A DNA stretch of 47,711 nt from G963674505 sp964575975. Its GTDB lineage: Bacteria > Desulfobacterota > Desulfobacteria > Desulfobacterales > SKZT01. Below the pieces are notes generated by a model, which did no database searches, was not told where the DNA came from, and worked only from the letters and a program-made list of their open reading frames with translations. The stretch is taken from positions 1 to 47,711 of the forward strand of contig CAZNTU010000015.1 in assembly GCA_964575975.1 (NCBI GenBank). The letters run 5' to 3'. Position 1 is the first letter of the stretch. Each line of letters starts with the position of its first letter. The position numbers and the translations under genes are program-made. Shown piece after piece: positions 32,782-41,366 of this stretch.

Positions 32782-33794
32782 ATTCGATGGGCAAAGGAAA
32801 TATTTGGCTCGCATGTCTTTTTTTAATCGCTTCGGTTTTCGCGATGGCGACGGTGTTGTCGTGCGAAACCGAGACGGGGAAGGATACGCGGATGGATCTT
32901 GGCGAGACCGAAAACAGGCTGGAAAAACACTTGTACGAATTGACGGTCGGAATCGGGGAGCGAAGCGTGGAGGTCCCCGAGAACCTGGCCAGAACGGCGG
33001 AGTATATCGAAGCATTTTACCGGGATCTCGGCGTCCCGGTTCGCAAGGAGCCTTACAAGTATCGCGACGAAACCGTATTCAACGTGGTCGCGGAGATCGT
33101 TTCGGGGAAGCAGCCGCGAAAGCGCTTCGTGGTCGGCGCCCATTACGACTCGGTTGCGGGGACGGTGGGGGCCGACGACAACGCCAGCGCCATCGCGGTC
33201 CAATTGGAGACCGCGCACGAGTTCGAAAAACTCGTCCGTTCGGAAAAACTCGATCTGGAGGTGGCGTTCGTGTCTTTCGCACTAGAGGAAACCCCGGCCT
33301 ACGGGACAAGCCGCATGGGAAGCAAGGTCTACGCCCTAAAAGCGCGGGAACAGGGAGAAAGGATCGACGGGATGATCTGCCTGGAAATGGTTGGATATGT
33401 TTGCCGCAAGCCGGGCTGCCAGCAGTATCCTTTTCCGCTTCAATATTTCGATTATCCCGAGACGGGCGATTTCATCGGCATCGTGGGCAATTTCAAGTCG
33501 AGAGGATTCACGGGGGAGTTGTTCCGCCAATTCGGCAAAAACAAAGACTTGCCGGTCGTGAAACTTAGCGTTCCGTTCGACGGATGGGTCATTCCCTCGG
33601 TTAGGCAGAGCGACCACGCGTCGTTCTGGGATATGGGGTTCAAGGCTGTCATGGTCACGGATACGGCTTTCTTCCGCAATCCCTACTACCACACGCCCTT
33701 CGACACCATGGAAAAGCTGGACTACGGTTTCATGGCCGAGCTGGTGGAAAGCCTGCTGATTTTTTTCCGCTCGGAGGGGGGCTCCGGCGCGTAG
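32778..33794 (+). CDS. M28 family zinc aminopeptidase, probable lipoprotein
   Basis: A 338-residue peptidase. The N-terminus (NIWLACLFLIASVFAMATVLSC) is a signal with a lipobox-like VLSC, so the protein is probably anchored to a membrane. The M28 core follows: VVGAHYDS (zinc His and Asp), VGADDNASAIAV (bridging Asp), SFALEETPAYGTSRMGS (catalytic Glu and zinc Glu) and YYHTPFDTMEKLDY (zinc His). These cover all the expected metal and catalytic residues. The start overlaps the stop of the hydrolase-OsmC gene (ATGA), giving coupling. It should release N-terminal amino acids from peptides in the periplasm or at the surface. Confidence 0.9.
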   Translation: MNSMGKGNIWLACLFLIASVFAMATVLSCETETGKDTRMDLGETENRLEKHLYELTVGIGERSVEVPENLARTAEYIEAFYRDLGVPVRKEPYKYRDETVFNVVAEIVSGKQPRKRFVVGAHYDSVAGTVGADDNASAIAVQLETAHEFEKLVRSEKLDLEVAFVSFALEETPAYGTSRMGSKVYALKAREQGERIDGMICLEMVGYVCRKPGCQQYPFPLQYFDYPETGDFIGIVGNFKSRGFTGELFRQFGKNKDLPVVKLSVPFDGWVIPSVRQSDHASFWDMGFKAVMVTDTAFFRNPYYHTPFDTMEKLDYGFMAELVESLLIFFRSEGGSGA

Positions 33795-33828
33795 GTTCTT
33801 CCTAGGACTTGCCTTTGAATAGTCGATC

Positions 33829-34099
33829 GTTAATGGTTAATAGTTAATAGTTAATGGTTAATAGTTAATGGTTAATAGTTAATNNNNNNNNNNNNNNNNN
33901 NNNNNNNNNNNNNNNNNNNNNNNNNNNNNNNNNNNNNNNNNNNNNNNNNNNNNNNNNNNNNNNNNNNNNNNNNNNNNNNNNNNGTTAATGGTTAATAGTT
34001 AATAGTTAATGGTTAATAGTTAATGGTTAATAGTTAATGGTTAATAGTTAATAGTTAATGGTTAATAGTTAATGGTTAATAGTTAATTAATGGTTAACA
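33829..34099. repeat. tandem heptamer array GTTAAT(A/G) containing an assembly gap
   Basis: The sequence is built from GTTAATA and GTTAATG heptamers, alternating mostly as 14- and 21-bp superunits, on both sides of an N run. After about 34087 the array degenerates (GTTAACAGTCAATTGTTAATAGTC...). There are no spacers, so it is not a CRISPR. It fills the gap between the M28 peptidase gene and the coiled-coil gene, and true copy number is hidden by the gap. Confidence 0.9.
33884..33983. other. 100-base run of N (assembly gap)
   Basis: Exactly 100 N characters replace unresolved sequence inside the heptamer array. This is the usual placeholder length for a scaffold gap of unknown size, so the two sides may be further apart than shown. 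Confidence 0.97.
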
Positions 34100-34204
34100 G
34101 TCAATTGTTAATAGTCGGTGATCGACAGATAATAGCTAACGGTCAATTGTCGGTCGGGCTGGCGATTCGAATTGGAAAACAAGAATGGGTAGGAGAACAA
34201 CGCG

Positions 34205-35188
34205 ATGGGAATTCTCGATTTCATCTTCAAATTGACGGGGACCGCCGGCGAGGGGAAAGGACCCGACAGCCTCGCCGGGGAGGAACTGACGAGTACGATC
34301 AACCACGTCGTGAAAATGTGCCGCCCCGGGGCAGTCGGGGAATCCAAGTACCGAAAGAAATTGACGCCGGCCGTCGAGCGCTCATTGGCCTACGCATACG
34401 ATCTGGTCGCGCAAATTCCCGGTCCGGTTCCGATCGAAAAGGACAGCTGGTCCAAGAACCCGCTCGTCAACGCTCTTTTCGCGGGCAACGATCAGTTCAA
34501 GGAGTTTTTCTCTCGCGAAAAGGAACTCTCCAATTTTTGGAAAAAAGCCGGAAACCGGCCCTGCTACGCCCTTTTGACCATGAAGAAATCGGAGAAGACT
34601 ATCCTGGTAGCCGAAAAGCAAGGAGAGATTTTCAAACGGGACGTGCCTAAAACGGCGGTGAATTTCGACGGCCACCGCATTGTCTCCCCCTCGGTATCGG
34701 AGGAACAAATCAAACGGGAATTGTCCAACAGGACTGTGTCCCTTCTGACCAACATGGTTTGCGACGAAATTCTGGAATTGAAGAAATGGAAGAGCGAACT
34801 GGAGCAGGAAAAAAGCCTCCTCGAGGCTCAGATCGAGTTTCGCGAAGCCGGCCGGCGAGATACGGAGACCATCTTCGGCGAAGACCGGGCCGAAGAGGCG
34901 ATCCGGATCGTGGAGGCCAAGAACATGCTGAGACAATTGGACCGAAAAATCGCCGAGATCCGTTCGGAACTTCCCGGCTCGGAGGATTACCTCGCCAAGG
35001 TCGAGAACGTCCTGATGCATCCCGAAAAATACATACGCTCGAAATCCGTGCGAATGCGAATCGGCGACATGGGGATCAAGATAACCGATCCGAACGACAG
35101 GCAAGGCGAGGAAATCCGGTTCTCGGAGTTGACGTTTCAAAGCGGAACGAAACGGGCGGCGGTCCTCGTCCGCTGTTCAGGGTTTTGA
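34205..35188 (+). CDS. hypothetical protein with central coiled coil
   Basis: A 327-residue soluble protein with no signal peptide. Residues ~40-200 are mixed alpha/beta (LTPAVERSLAYAYDLVAQIPG, NRPCYALLTMKKSEKTILV). Residues ~195-260 are strongly heptad-like and charged (DEILELKKWKSELEQEKSLL, then LEAQIEFREAGRR), and the end (KYIRSKSVRMRIGDMGIKI then FSELTFQSGTKRAAVLVRCS) is beta-rich. I do not recognise the family. AGGAG lies 8 nt before ATG 34205. It directly precedes the signalling operon on the same strand with a 240-bp gap, so a link with it is possible but unproven. Confidence 0.75.
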   Translation: MGILDFIFKLTGTAGEGKGPDSLAGEELTSTINHVVKMCRPGAVGESKYRKKLTPAVERSLAYAYDLVAQIPGPVPIEKDSWSKNPLVNALFAGNDQFKEFFSREKELSNFWKKAGNRPCYALLTMKKSEKTILVAEKQGEIFKRDVPKTAVNFDGHRIVSPSVSEEQIKRELSNRTVSLLTNMVCDEILELKKWKSELEQEKSLLEAQIEFREAGRRDTETIFGEDRAEEAIRIVEAKNMLRQLDRKIAEIRSELPGSEDYLAKVENVLMHPEKYIRSKSVRMRIGDMGIKITDPNDRQGEEIRFSELTFQSGTKRAAVLVRCSGF

Positions 35189-35428
35189 CGAATGGCCGTA
35201 GCATAGTCCCTCGGTTTTTCTTCCAATTTGCCGCCCTCGAAAAAACAATGGCGCCTAACGATCCGCTAACAATATTATAATAGGTTTCAAGCTTTTGCGA
35301 ATTATATAGTTCGTCGTCCAGTACGAATGGCACTTAAGCCCTTTTTGCGCTTTTCGAACAGCTGTAGCGAACGAACGAATGAAACTGTTGCGCACAATGA
35401 AACGACAATCGACACTCGGCGGATTCGA

Positions 35429-37987
35429 ATGGTCATCGACAAAAACAATACGCTCCAGTCTTCCCTGCCCGCCCTGACGCTGGAATCGACGGCGGGCGAT
35501 CTTCCCTCGTTCGATTTCAGGGTCGATGCGGACACCCTTTGCCGCGATGTCGAACAAGTCCTGAAGACAGGCCGCCAACTGCCCGGAGTCGTCGTTTTCG
35601 AAAAGGATCGTTTGCTGGGCGTGATTTCCAGGCGGATTTTCCTGGAAAGACTGGCCCAGGAATTCGGACCGGCCGTTTATTTGGACCGTCCCATCCGGGT
35701 AATGGCCAAAAGCGTGTCCATTGTTCCTCTGATCGCGAAATGCGACGAAAGAATCGACAGGGTGGCGAACCGCGCATTGTCGCGCCCGTATTCCGAAATA
35801 TACGAACCCGTGGTCGTTGTTCGCGACGACGGCCAATACCGTTTGCTGGACGTCCACGTGCTGCTGTTGTCGCTCTCGGAAATCCTTTCTCTCCAGAACG
35901 ACGAACTGCGGAAAGTGCAGGAGCGCCTTACCGCGGCCAAAGCGGCGGCGGAAACCGCCAACAAGACCAAGAGCGACTTTCTGGCGAACATGAGCCACGA
36001 GATCAGGACCCCTATGTCGGGCATCCGGGGGCTTTCCGAATTGCTCTTGGACACGCCCCTGACTCGCAAGCAGCGGGATTACGCGAAAACCATCGCGAGT
36101 TCGGCCCATTCGCTCTTGACCATCGTGAACGATATCCTGGATTTGTCCCGAGTGGAGGCGGGCAAGCTGACCTTGGAAAAAACGCGATTCGACCTGCAAT
36201 CCACCGTCGAGGAAATCGGGGTGCTGCTTGCGCCCAAGGCCGAGGACCGCGATATCGAACTGATCGTCCACTACTCCTCCTCCGCGCCTCGCTTTTTTGT
36301 CGGCGACCCGGTCCGAATCCGCCAGGTGCTGACCAACCTTGCGGGAAACGCCGTGAAATTCACCCAGGAGGGATACGTTCTGGTGAAGGTGGAGCCGCTG
36401 GAATTTTCCGAGGGGGAGTGCTTGCTGAAAATCGGCGTGGAGGACACGGGAATCGGTTTGTCCGAAGAGGCTCGGAACCGGGTTTTCTACAAGTTCGAGC
36501 AAGCCGACGTCAGCACGTCCCGTATGTTCGGGGGGACCGGACTGGGACTTGCGATTTGCAGACAGCTGGTGGGACTGATGGGCGGAAAAATCGAGGTGAA
36601 GAGCGTCCTGGGGAAAGGATCGACCTTTTTTTTCAGCATTCGCCTTCCGGTGGGAAACGCCGGCCCTGCACCGTTTCCGGAGCAGTTCGCCGGGCGTCGC
36701 GCGCTTGTCGCATCGGAAAATCCTCATGTCCGGAACATGCTTGCCGACATGTTGGGCGCCTGGAATGTGGAATGCGTCGAAGCCGCCGACGATTTCGAAA
36801 CAGCCGGGCGACAATGGATCGCCCCGCACGGTACGGACCCTCCCGATTTTCTTTTGATCGACCATCGGCTTCTGGAGTCCCGCGTATCTTTTATAAACCT
36901 TTTGAAAGAGGAGCCCGCTTTCCGCAACGCGCTCTTTCGGAAAACCGGCGCGATTCTCATGACCACCCCGAGTCGTATTCAAAAGGCGCAAGGCTGCATG
37001 GAAGAGGGGCTTGTCCGTTCCTACGTCACGAAACCGGTTCGGGCCGCCCAACTGAAGACGGCGATTCTGGAAGCCATGGGCAGATTCGAGGAAGAAGGAC
37101 AAACGGAAAAATCGGTTTCGGTGGAAAGCGTCGCGGACGGACCGAAGAAGGTAACATATGGTGCGCGGGTGTTGCTGGCCGACGACAGCCCGGTGAACAG
37201 GAAAGTCATGGGCGAAATGCTCAAAAAGCTTGGATGCCTGACCGATACGGTCCACAATGGATTTCGGGCCGCGGAACGAGTTGCCTCCCATCCGGAAACC
37301 TACGACTTGGTTTTCATGGACTGCCGCATGCCTGTCATGGGAGGAGCGGAGGCGGCGCGAAAAATACGGGAAACGGTAAAAATGTCCCGGCCGATGGCGA
37401 TCATAGGCATTTCTGCCGATGGTTCCAGGGGAGACCGCGAGAAATGCCTCGAGGCTGGAATGAACGATTTTCTGATCAAACCCGTCTTGACCGACAAGCT
37501 TATCGAAATGCTCGATAAATATTGCGGCAAGCCTTCTTGTTCCTCGTCGAGCCAAGCCGTCGCCCGCCGAGAAGAAACCGAAGGCAACGGCGCGAAATTA
37601 TTGCGAAACCCCGCGCCGGTTTGCGACAGGTCCGCCTGGAACCATGAAAGGGTACTCGAATTGTCCGACGGCGACGAAGCCACGGTAGATGTTTACTTAG
37701 ACGCTTTTTTGAAGGATTCGCCCGAAGTTTTGAGGGGGCTTTCCGAAGCGATCGGAGAACGGAACATGGACAAGGCGATCCGACTGGCGCACACAATGAA
37801 AGGCGACGCCAATACCATAGGCGCGGAGCGGCTAGCGGCAGAGGCGTCGAAGTTGGAACAGGCCGCCCGCGAAAACGACCGAGACGGTTGCGTCGAAAAA
37901 CTGTCGGTCGTTCGAAAAGAACATGAAAGACTATGCAAATTGCTTACATTCAGGGTCTCGAAACGGGACGACAGACCACGGAGATAA
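35429..37987 (+). CDS. tripartite hybrid histidine kinase (CBS-like, HisKA, HATPase, two receivers, Hpt)
   Basis: About 852 residues, no transmembrane helix. The N-terminal ~20-150 looks like a CBS-type module (LPGVVVFEKDRLLGVISRRIF; EPVVVVRDDGQYRLLDV). A short helix leads to HisKA with phospho-His in FLANMSHEIRTPM and an HATPase with VLTNLAGNAVKFT, GIGLSEEAR and GGTGLGLAIC. Receiver 1 keeps Asp (LLIDHRL) and Lys (VTKPV) but has VASEN where the acidic pair normally sits. Receiver 2 is complete (LLADDSPVNR, VFMDCRMP, LIKPV). A C-terminal Hpt has LAHTMKGDANTIGA. It is the lead gene of the signalling operon. ATG 35429 is tentative because no clear ribosome-binding site marks it and the frame is open to 35327. 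Confidence 0.9.
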   Translation: MVIDKNNTLQSSLPALTLESTAGDLPSFDFRVDADTLCRDVEQVLKTGRQLPGVVVFEKDRLLGVISRRIFLERLAQEFGPAVYLDRPIRVMAKSVSIVPLIAKCDERIDRVANRALSRPYSEIYEPVVVVRDDGQYRLLDVHVLLLSLSEILSLQNDELRKVQERLTAAKAAAETANKTKSDFLANMSHEIRTPMSGIRGLSELLLDTPLTRKQRDYAKTIASSAHSLLTIVNDILDLSRVEAGKLTLEKTRFDLQSTVEEIGVLLAPKAEDRDIELIVHYSSSAPRFFVGDPVRIRQVLTNLAGNAVKFTQEGYVLVKVEPLEFSEGECLLKIGVEDTGIGLSEEARNRVFYKFEQADVSTSRMFGGTGLGLAICRQLVGLMGGKIEVKSVLGKGSTFFFSIRLPVGNAGPAPFPEQFAGRRALVASENPHVRNMLADMLGAWNVECVEAADDFETAGRQWIAPHGTDPPDFLLIDHRLLESRVSFINLLKEEPAFRNALFRKTGAILMTTPSRIQKAQGCMEEGLVRSYVTKPVRAAQLKTAILEAMGRFEEEGQTEKSVSVESVADGPKKVTYGARVLLADDSPVNRKVMGEMLKKLGCLTDTVHNGFRAAERVASHPETYDLVFMDCRMPVMGGAEAARKIRETVKMSRPMAIIGISADGSRGDREKCLEAGMNDFLIKPVLTDKLIEMLDKYCGKPSCSSSSQAVARREETEGNGAKLLRNPAPVCDRSAWNHERVLELSDGDEATVDVYLDAFLKDSPEVLRGLSEAIGERNMDKAIRLAHTMKGDANTIGAERLAAEASKLEQAARENDRDGCVEKLSVVRKEHERLCKLLTFRVSKRDDRPRR

Positions 37988-37988
37988 A

Positions 37989-38381
37989 ATGGCCAAAATA
38001 CTGATAATTGACGACTCGAGGTTCGCGCGCAATTCGCTCGGCCGCATTTTGGAACAGGACGACTATCAAATCGAACAAGCCGGGGATGGAAGGGAAGGCG
38101 TCGAAAAGATAACGAAACAAGCGCCGGACTGCGTGATCGCCGATCTTCTCATGCCCGAAATGGACGGCTTCGAAATGCTGGAGGCGCTCCAAGGCATGGA
38201 AGCGAGCCCCCCCGTGATCATCGTCACGGCCGACATCCAGGACTCGACCATGGAAAGATGCATGGAAAGCGGAGCGTTCAAGGTCCTCTCGAAGCCGGTG
38301 AAGGCCTCTATCTTAAGGGAAACGGTCCGGGATGCGTTGGTTTCGGGCGGGAAAGGAGTGCCAAGTGATATTGTCGCCTGA
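37989..38381 (+). CDS. single-domain response regulator
   Basis: A 130-residue CheY-like receiver with no output domain. LIIDDSRFARN gives the acidic pair, ADLLMPEMDGFE the phosphorylated Asp (near 54), IVTAD the Thr and VLSKPVKAS the Lys. It begins 1 nt after the hybrid-kinase stop, with GGAGA before ATG 37989, and its end overlaps the CheC-like gene. It is the probable target of the Hpt domain upstream, while the CheC-like protein could dephosphorylate it. Its downstream partner, such as a motor, an enzyme or another kinase, is not evident. Confidence 0.92.
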   Translation: MAKILIIDDSRFARNSLGRILEQDDYQIEQAGDGREGVEKITKQAPDCVIADLLMPEMDGFEMLEALQGMEASPPVIIVTADIQDSTMERCMESGAFKVLSKPVKASILRETVRDALVSGGKGVPSDIVA

Positions 38382-38991
38382 TCAGAACGACGCCATGACG
38401 GAACTCGTCAACATCGGGATGGGAAAGGCGGCCGCGTCTCTGAACGACCTTGTGCAAGCCCATGTCAAGCTTACCGTCCCGCAGGTGTTTCTTCTGGATT
38501 TCGATTCGCTGCTGTCGAATTTGCAGGAGTTGCGCGAAGAAACCCTTTCCACGGTGCAGCTGGTTTTCAAGGGTGCCATCGAGGGTTCCGCGATCCTTGT
38601 GTTTCCGCCCGCGAGCGCGCTGAACCTGGTGACGATCATGACCCCCGACGAGTCCGGGCCGACCGATTTGGACTGCATTCGCGCGGGAACCCTCACCGAG
38701 GTCGGAAATATCGTCATCAACGGAGTAATCGGGACCATTTCGAACATCCTGAAACAACCGATGAAATTCAGCATTCCCAGATATTTGGAAGGAGGAGTCC
38801 TCGGAATCTTCGACCGTCGAGAACAAGGATTCCACACCCCCGTCCTTCTCGCCAAGACTCTTTTTCAGATCGAGGAATTCATGGTGGAGGGCAGCATCTT
38901 GATCCTGTTCGAACTGACGTCTTTCGACAGCTTGCTGGAGGCTCTCGGAAAGCTTCTGACCAATTGTCACGGCGAGAATCGAGCCCTATGA
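38365..38991 (+). CDS. CheC-like CheY-P phosphatase
   Basis: A 208-residue protein with the two CheC-family phosphatase signatures: AMTELVNIGMGKAAASLNDL (E..N..GKAA) near residues 8-27 and LTEVGNIVINGVIGTISNIL (E..N...) near 111-130. CheC, CheX and FliY use these Glu/Asn pairs to remove phosphate from CheY. Here the gene lies between a receiver and two kinases, outside any chemotaxis cluster, so it probably resets the neighbouring receiver. Start GTG 38365 is chosen because AAAGGAG is 6 nt upstream; ATG 38332 would be in frame but deeper inside the previous gene. Its stop overlaps the next start (ATGA). Confidence 0.88.
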   Translation: MILSPDQNDAMTELVNIGMGKAAASLNDLVQAHVKLTVPQVFLLDFDSLLSNLQELREETLSTVQLVFKGAIEGSAILVFPPASALNLVTIMTPDESGPTDLDCIRAGTLTEVGNIVINGVIGTISNILKQPMKFSIPRYLEGGVLGIFDRREQGFHTPVLLAKTLFQIEEFMVEGSILILFELTSFDSLLEALGKLLTNCHGENRAL

Positions 38992-40616
38992 AAACGAGCG
39001 TCTCCCATCTCGACATTCTGGATTACGTTCCGAACGGCAGTTTCATCCTCGGCAAGGATCTGTCCGTGCTGTTTTGGAACGTTTTTCTGGAGGACTGGAC
39101 AGGAATCGGCCGCGAACGAATCGTCGGAGAAAACATCGCCGAGTTTTTCCCGGAACTTGTCAAAACCAAGTATCTGCGGCGTCTGAACGACATATTCGAA
39201 GGCGGCCCTCCGGCCGTCTTTTCGTCTCAGCTCCATCCGCACCTGATTCCGTCGAGATTGCCCGACGGAAGACCCCGAATTCAACACACGACGGTGATGC
39301 CGTATCCGTGCGAAGAGGGTGAAGGCTTCTACGCGCTTTTCGCCGTGCAGGACGTGACGGACTTGTCGGACGCGATACGCAAGCAGCGGACCGAACATCG
39401 CAAGCTTATGGCGGAGATGGAGCAACGCCTTCGGCTGGAAGAAAAAATCCAGCACGCCCAAAGGCTGGAAAGCCTGACTCGCCTGGCCGGGGGCGTGGCC
39501 CACGATTTCAACAACATCCTGATGGGGGTCCTGGGCTACACGGGCCTGATCCTTTGCGAAAACTCCCTTCCGCCGAAAATCCTGAAATACGCCGGACTTG
39601 TAGAGCAATCGGCGCAAAAGGCGGCGACCCTGTCCCACCAGATGCTGGCCTACACCGGAAACGGCCTGCTGTCCAAGGAATCGGTAAACCTGACCAGCCT
39701 TGCAGAAAGCATGAAACCGCTTCTAACCTCCTCGACGCCCCGAAAAGCGAAATTGATGTACGACCTGGATTCGAGAGTACCCGCAGTAAAGGCCGACCCG
39801 GCCAAACTCAAGCAGATTCTGATGAATTTCGTCACCAACGCCGCAGAGGCGCTGAACGACGGAAGCGGATGCATAACGATTTCCACGGGCGCCGAATATT
39901 GCGACCGCGACGCTTTTTCCGAGGCGTTCTTCGACTACGATCCCGTTCCGGGTATCTATTCGTATATCGAAGTTTCGGATACCGGTTGCGGAATGGACTC
40001 CGAAACATCGAAAAAGATATTCGATCCTTTTTTCACCACCAAATTTCCCGGAAGGGGGTTGGGACTGGCCGCCTCCCTCGGAATTATCCGAGGGCATTCC
40101 GGGGCTGTCGTCGTGAAAAGCGAACCTTCCAAGGGAACGACCATTCGGGCGTTGTTTCCGGCCCTCGAGGAAAAGCCCGGGCAACGGAAACCTGCGGAAA
40201 CGCGGAGACCGGAGTTGGACTTTCCATTCGGAAAAACGGTTTTGATCGTAGACGACGAACAGATCGTGAGGTTTGCCTCGGAAAGCCTCCTTCGACAGCT
40301 GGGATGGAACACGGTCTCGGCCGATTCGGGCGAGAAGGGAATCGAAATTTTCAAGGAAATGGCGGACCGTATCGACGCCGCAATTGTCGATCTCACCATG
40401 CCCGGAATGAGCGGAGAGGAAGTGTTTCACGAAATGCGAAAGATAAAAAGAGACACCAGGGTCATCCTGTCCTCGGCCTACAGCGCGGAAGGCGTCGTGG
40501 AAGAACTTTCCCGCGACGGGCTCGCTGGCTTTTTGCGCAAGCCCTATTCCTTGGCCGCCCTCGAGGCCGAGTTGATTAAAATCGCGCCGGAAAGAATAGA
40601 ACGGGAACATCCATGA
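38988..40616 (+). CDS. PAS-domain hybrid histidine kinase with C-terminal receiver
   Basis: A 542-residue soluble kinase. A PAS-like domain (~10-130, GSFILGKDLSVLFWNVFLED) is followed by a coiled linker, HisKA of the NtrB-like group with phospho-His in LAGGVAHDFNNILMGVLGY, HATPase (ILMNFVTNAAEAL, DTGCGMDSE, GRGLGLAASLGI), and a receiver (~425-535: VLIVDDEQIVR, IVDLTMPGMSG, FLRKPYS). Overlaps of 4 bp join it to the CheC-like gene upstream and the solute-binding protein downstream. It probably senses a cytoplasmic or redox signal through the PAS domain and feeds the local receivers. Confidence 0.92.
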   Translation: MKTSVSHLDILDYVPNGSFILGKDLSVLFWNVFLEDWTGIGRERIVGENIAEFFPELVKTKYLRRLNDIFEGGPPAVFSSQLHPHLIPSRLPDGRPRIQHTTVMPYPCEEGEGFYALFAVQDVTDLSDAIRKQRTEHRKLMAEMEQRLRLEEKIQHAQRLESLTRLAGGVAHDFNNILMGVLGYTGLILCENSLPPKILKYAGLVEQSAQKAATLSHQMLAYTGNGLLSKESVNLTSLAESMKPLLTSSTPRKAKLMYDLDSRVPAVKADPAKLKQILMNFVTNAAEALNDGSGCITISTGAEYCDRDAFSEAFFDYDPVPGIYSYIEVSDTGCGMDSETSKKIFDPFFTTKFPGRGLGLAASLGIIRGHSGAVVVKSEPSKGTTIRALFPALEEKPGQRKPAETRRPELDFPFGKTVLIVDDEQIVRFASESLLRQLGWNTVSADSGEKGIEIFKEMADRIDAAIVDLTMPGMSGEEVFHEMRKIKRDTRVILSSAYSAEGVVEELSRDGLAGFLRKPYSLAALEAELIKIAPERIEREHP

Positions 40617-41365
40617 CATTAAAGGCACTGAAAAGGATGGTTCCCCTGTTCGTACTGTTGCTTTCGGCGCTTCCTTCTCGGGCGGAAACGCTGAAAGTAT
40701 TCACGGAGGAGCTTCCTCCGCTCAATTGCCTGGATCGGGAAAAGAACAAGGCCGCCGGCTTTTCCGTCGAAATCGTGGAGGGACTTCTGGAAACTACCGG
40801 AATTCGGGCGGACGGAGGGGAAATCAAGGTGTATCCGTGGGCCCGAGCCTACAGCATAGTGGAAAAGGAGAAGAACACCATGCTTTTTTCCATGACGAGA
40901 ACGGAGGCCAGGGAAAGCCTGTTCAAGTGGGTGGGACCTCTGGCTCCCAGGACCGTGTGGCTGTGGAAACTGAAAAGCAGGGACGATATCCGGGTCGAGT
41001 CTTTCGAAGACGCCAAAAAGTACCGAACAGGAAGGGTTTACGGGTTCGCGATCTCGAAAGACCTCCGGGACAAGGGATGCAACATCGACACGACCACGTC
41101 CATCGAGCAGAACTGGAGAAAGATGTTCGCCGGAAGGATCGACCTTGGGACCGCCTTGGAAATAGAAGCGGCATTTTCCATGAAAAAATTCGGCAAGAGT
41201 TACGACGAACTCGAAAAACTGATCGAAGTGGAAAAAAGGTACGATTTCTATAGCGCACTGAACAAGGACACGTCCGACCGAATCGTGGAAATGCTCCAAA
41301 AGGCGCTTGACCGGATGAAAATCGACGGAACCTACCAGAGGATCAAGGAGTCGTATCTGCATTAA
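40613..41365 (+). CDS. periplasmic solute-binding protein, family 3 (amino-acid type)
   Basis: A 250-residue exported protein. The signal peptide (LKRMVPLFVLLLSALPSRA, cleavage before ETLKVF) is followed by TLKVFTEELPPLN and KAAGFSVEIVEGLLETTGI, a typical SBP_bac_3 beginning, then VYPWARAYSIVEKEKNTMLFSMTRTEARE and FKWVGPLAPRTVWLWKLK. There is no ABC permease or ATPase nearby. Instead it lies between two sensor kinases and overlaps the first by 4 bp, so it is more likely a ligand-capturing sensor subunit than a transport protein. The following kinase starts 2 nt beyond the stop. Confidence 0.9.
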   Translation: MTLKALKRMVPLFVLLLSALPSRAETLKVFTEELPPLNCLDREKNKAAGFSVEIVEGLLETTGIRADGGEIKVYPWARAYSIVEKEKNTMLFSMTRTEARESLFKWVGPLAPRTVWLWKLKSRDDIRVESFEDAKKYRTGRVYGFAISKDLRDKGCNIDTTTSIEQNWRKMFAGRIDLGTALEIEAAFSMKKFGKSYDELEKLIEVEKRYDFYSALNKDTSDRIVEMLQKALDRMKIDGTYQRIKESYLH

Positions 41366-41366
41366 T

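Noticed and set aside
33829..34099. CRISPR array
   Set aside because: Units are contiguous 7-mers with no unique spacers and no cas genes nearby.
35255..37555. Open frame of ~760 codons opposite the tripartite hybrid kinase
   Set aside because: Sense frame is certain from HisKA, HATPase, receiver and Hpt motifs.
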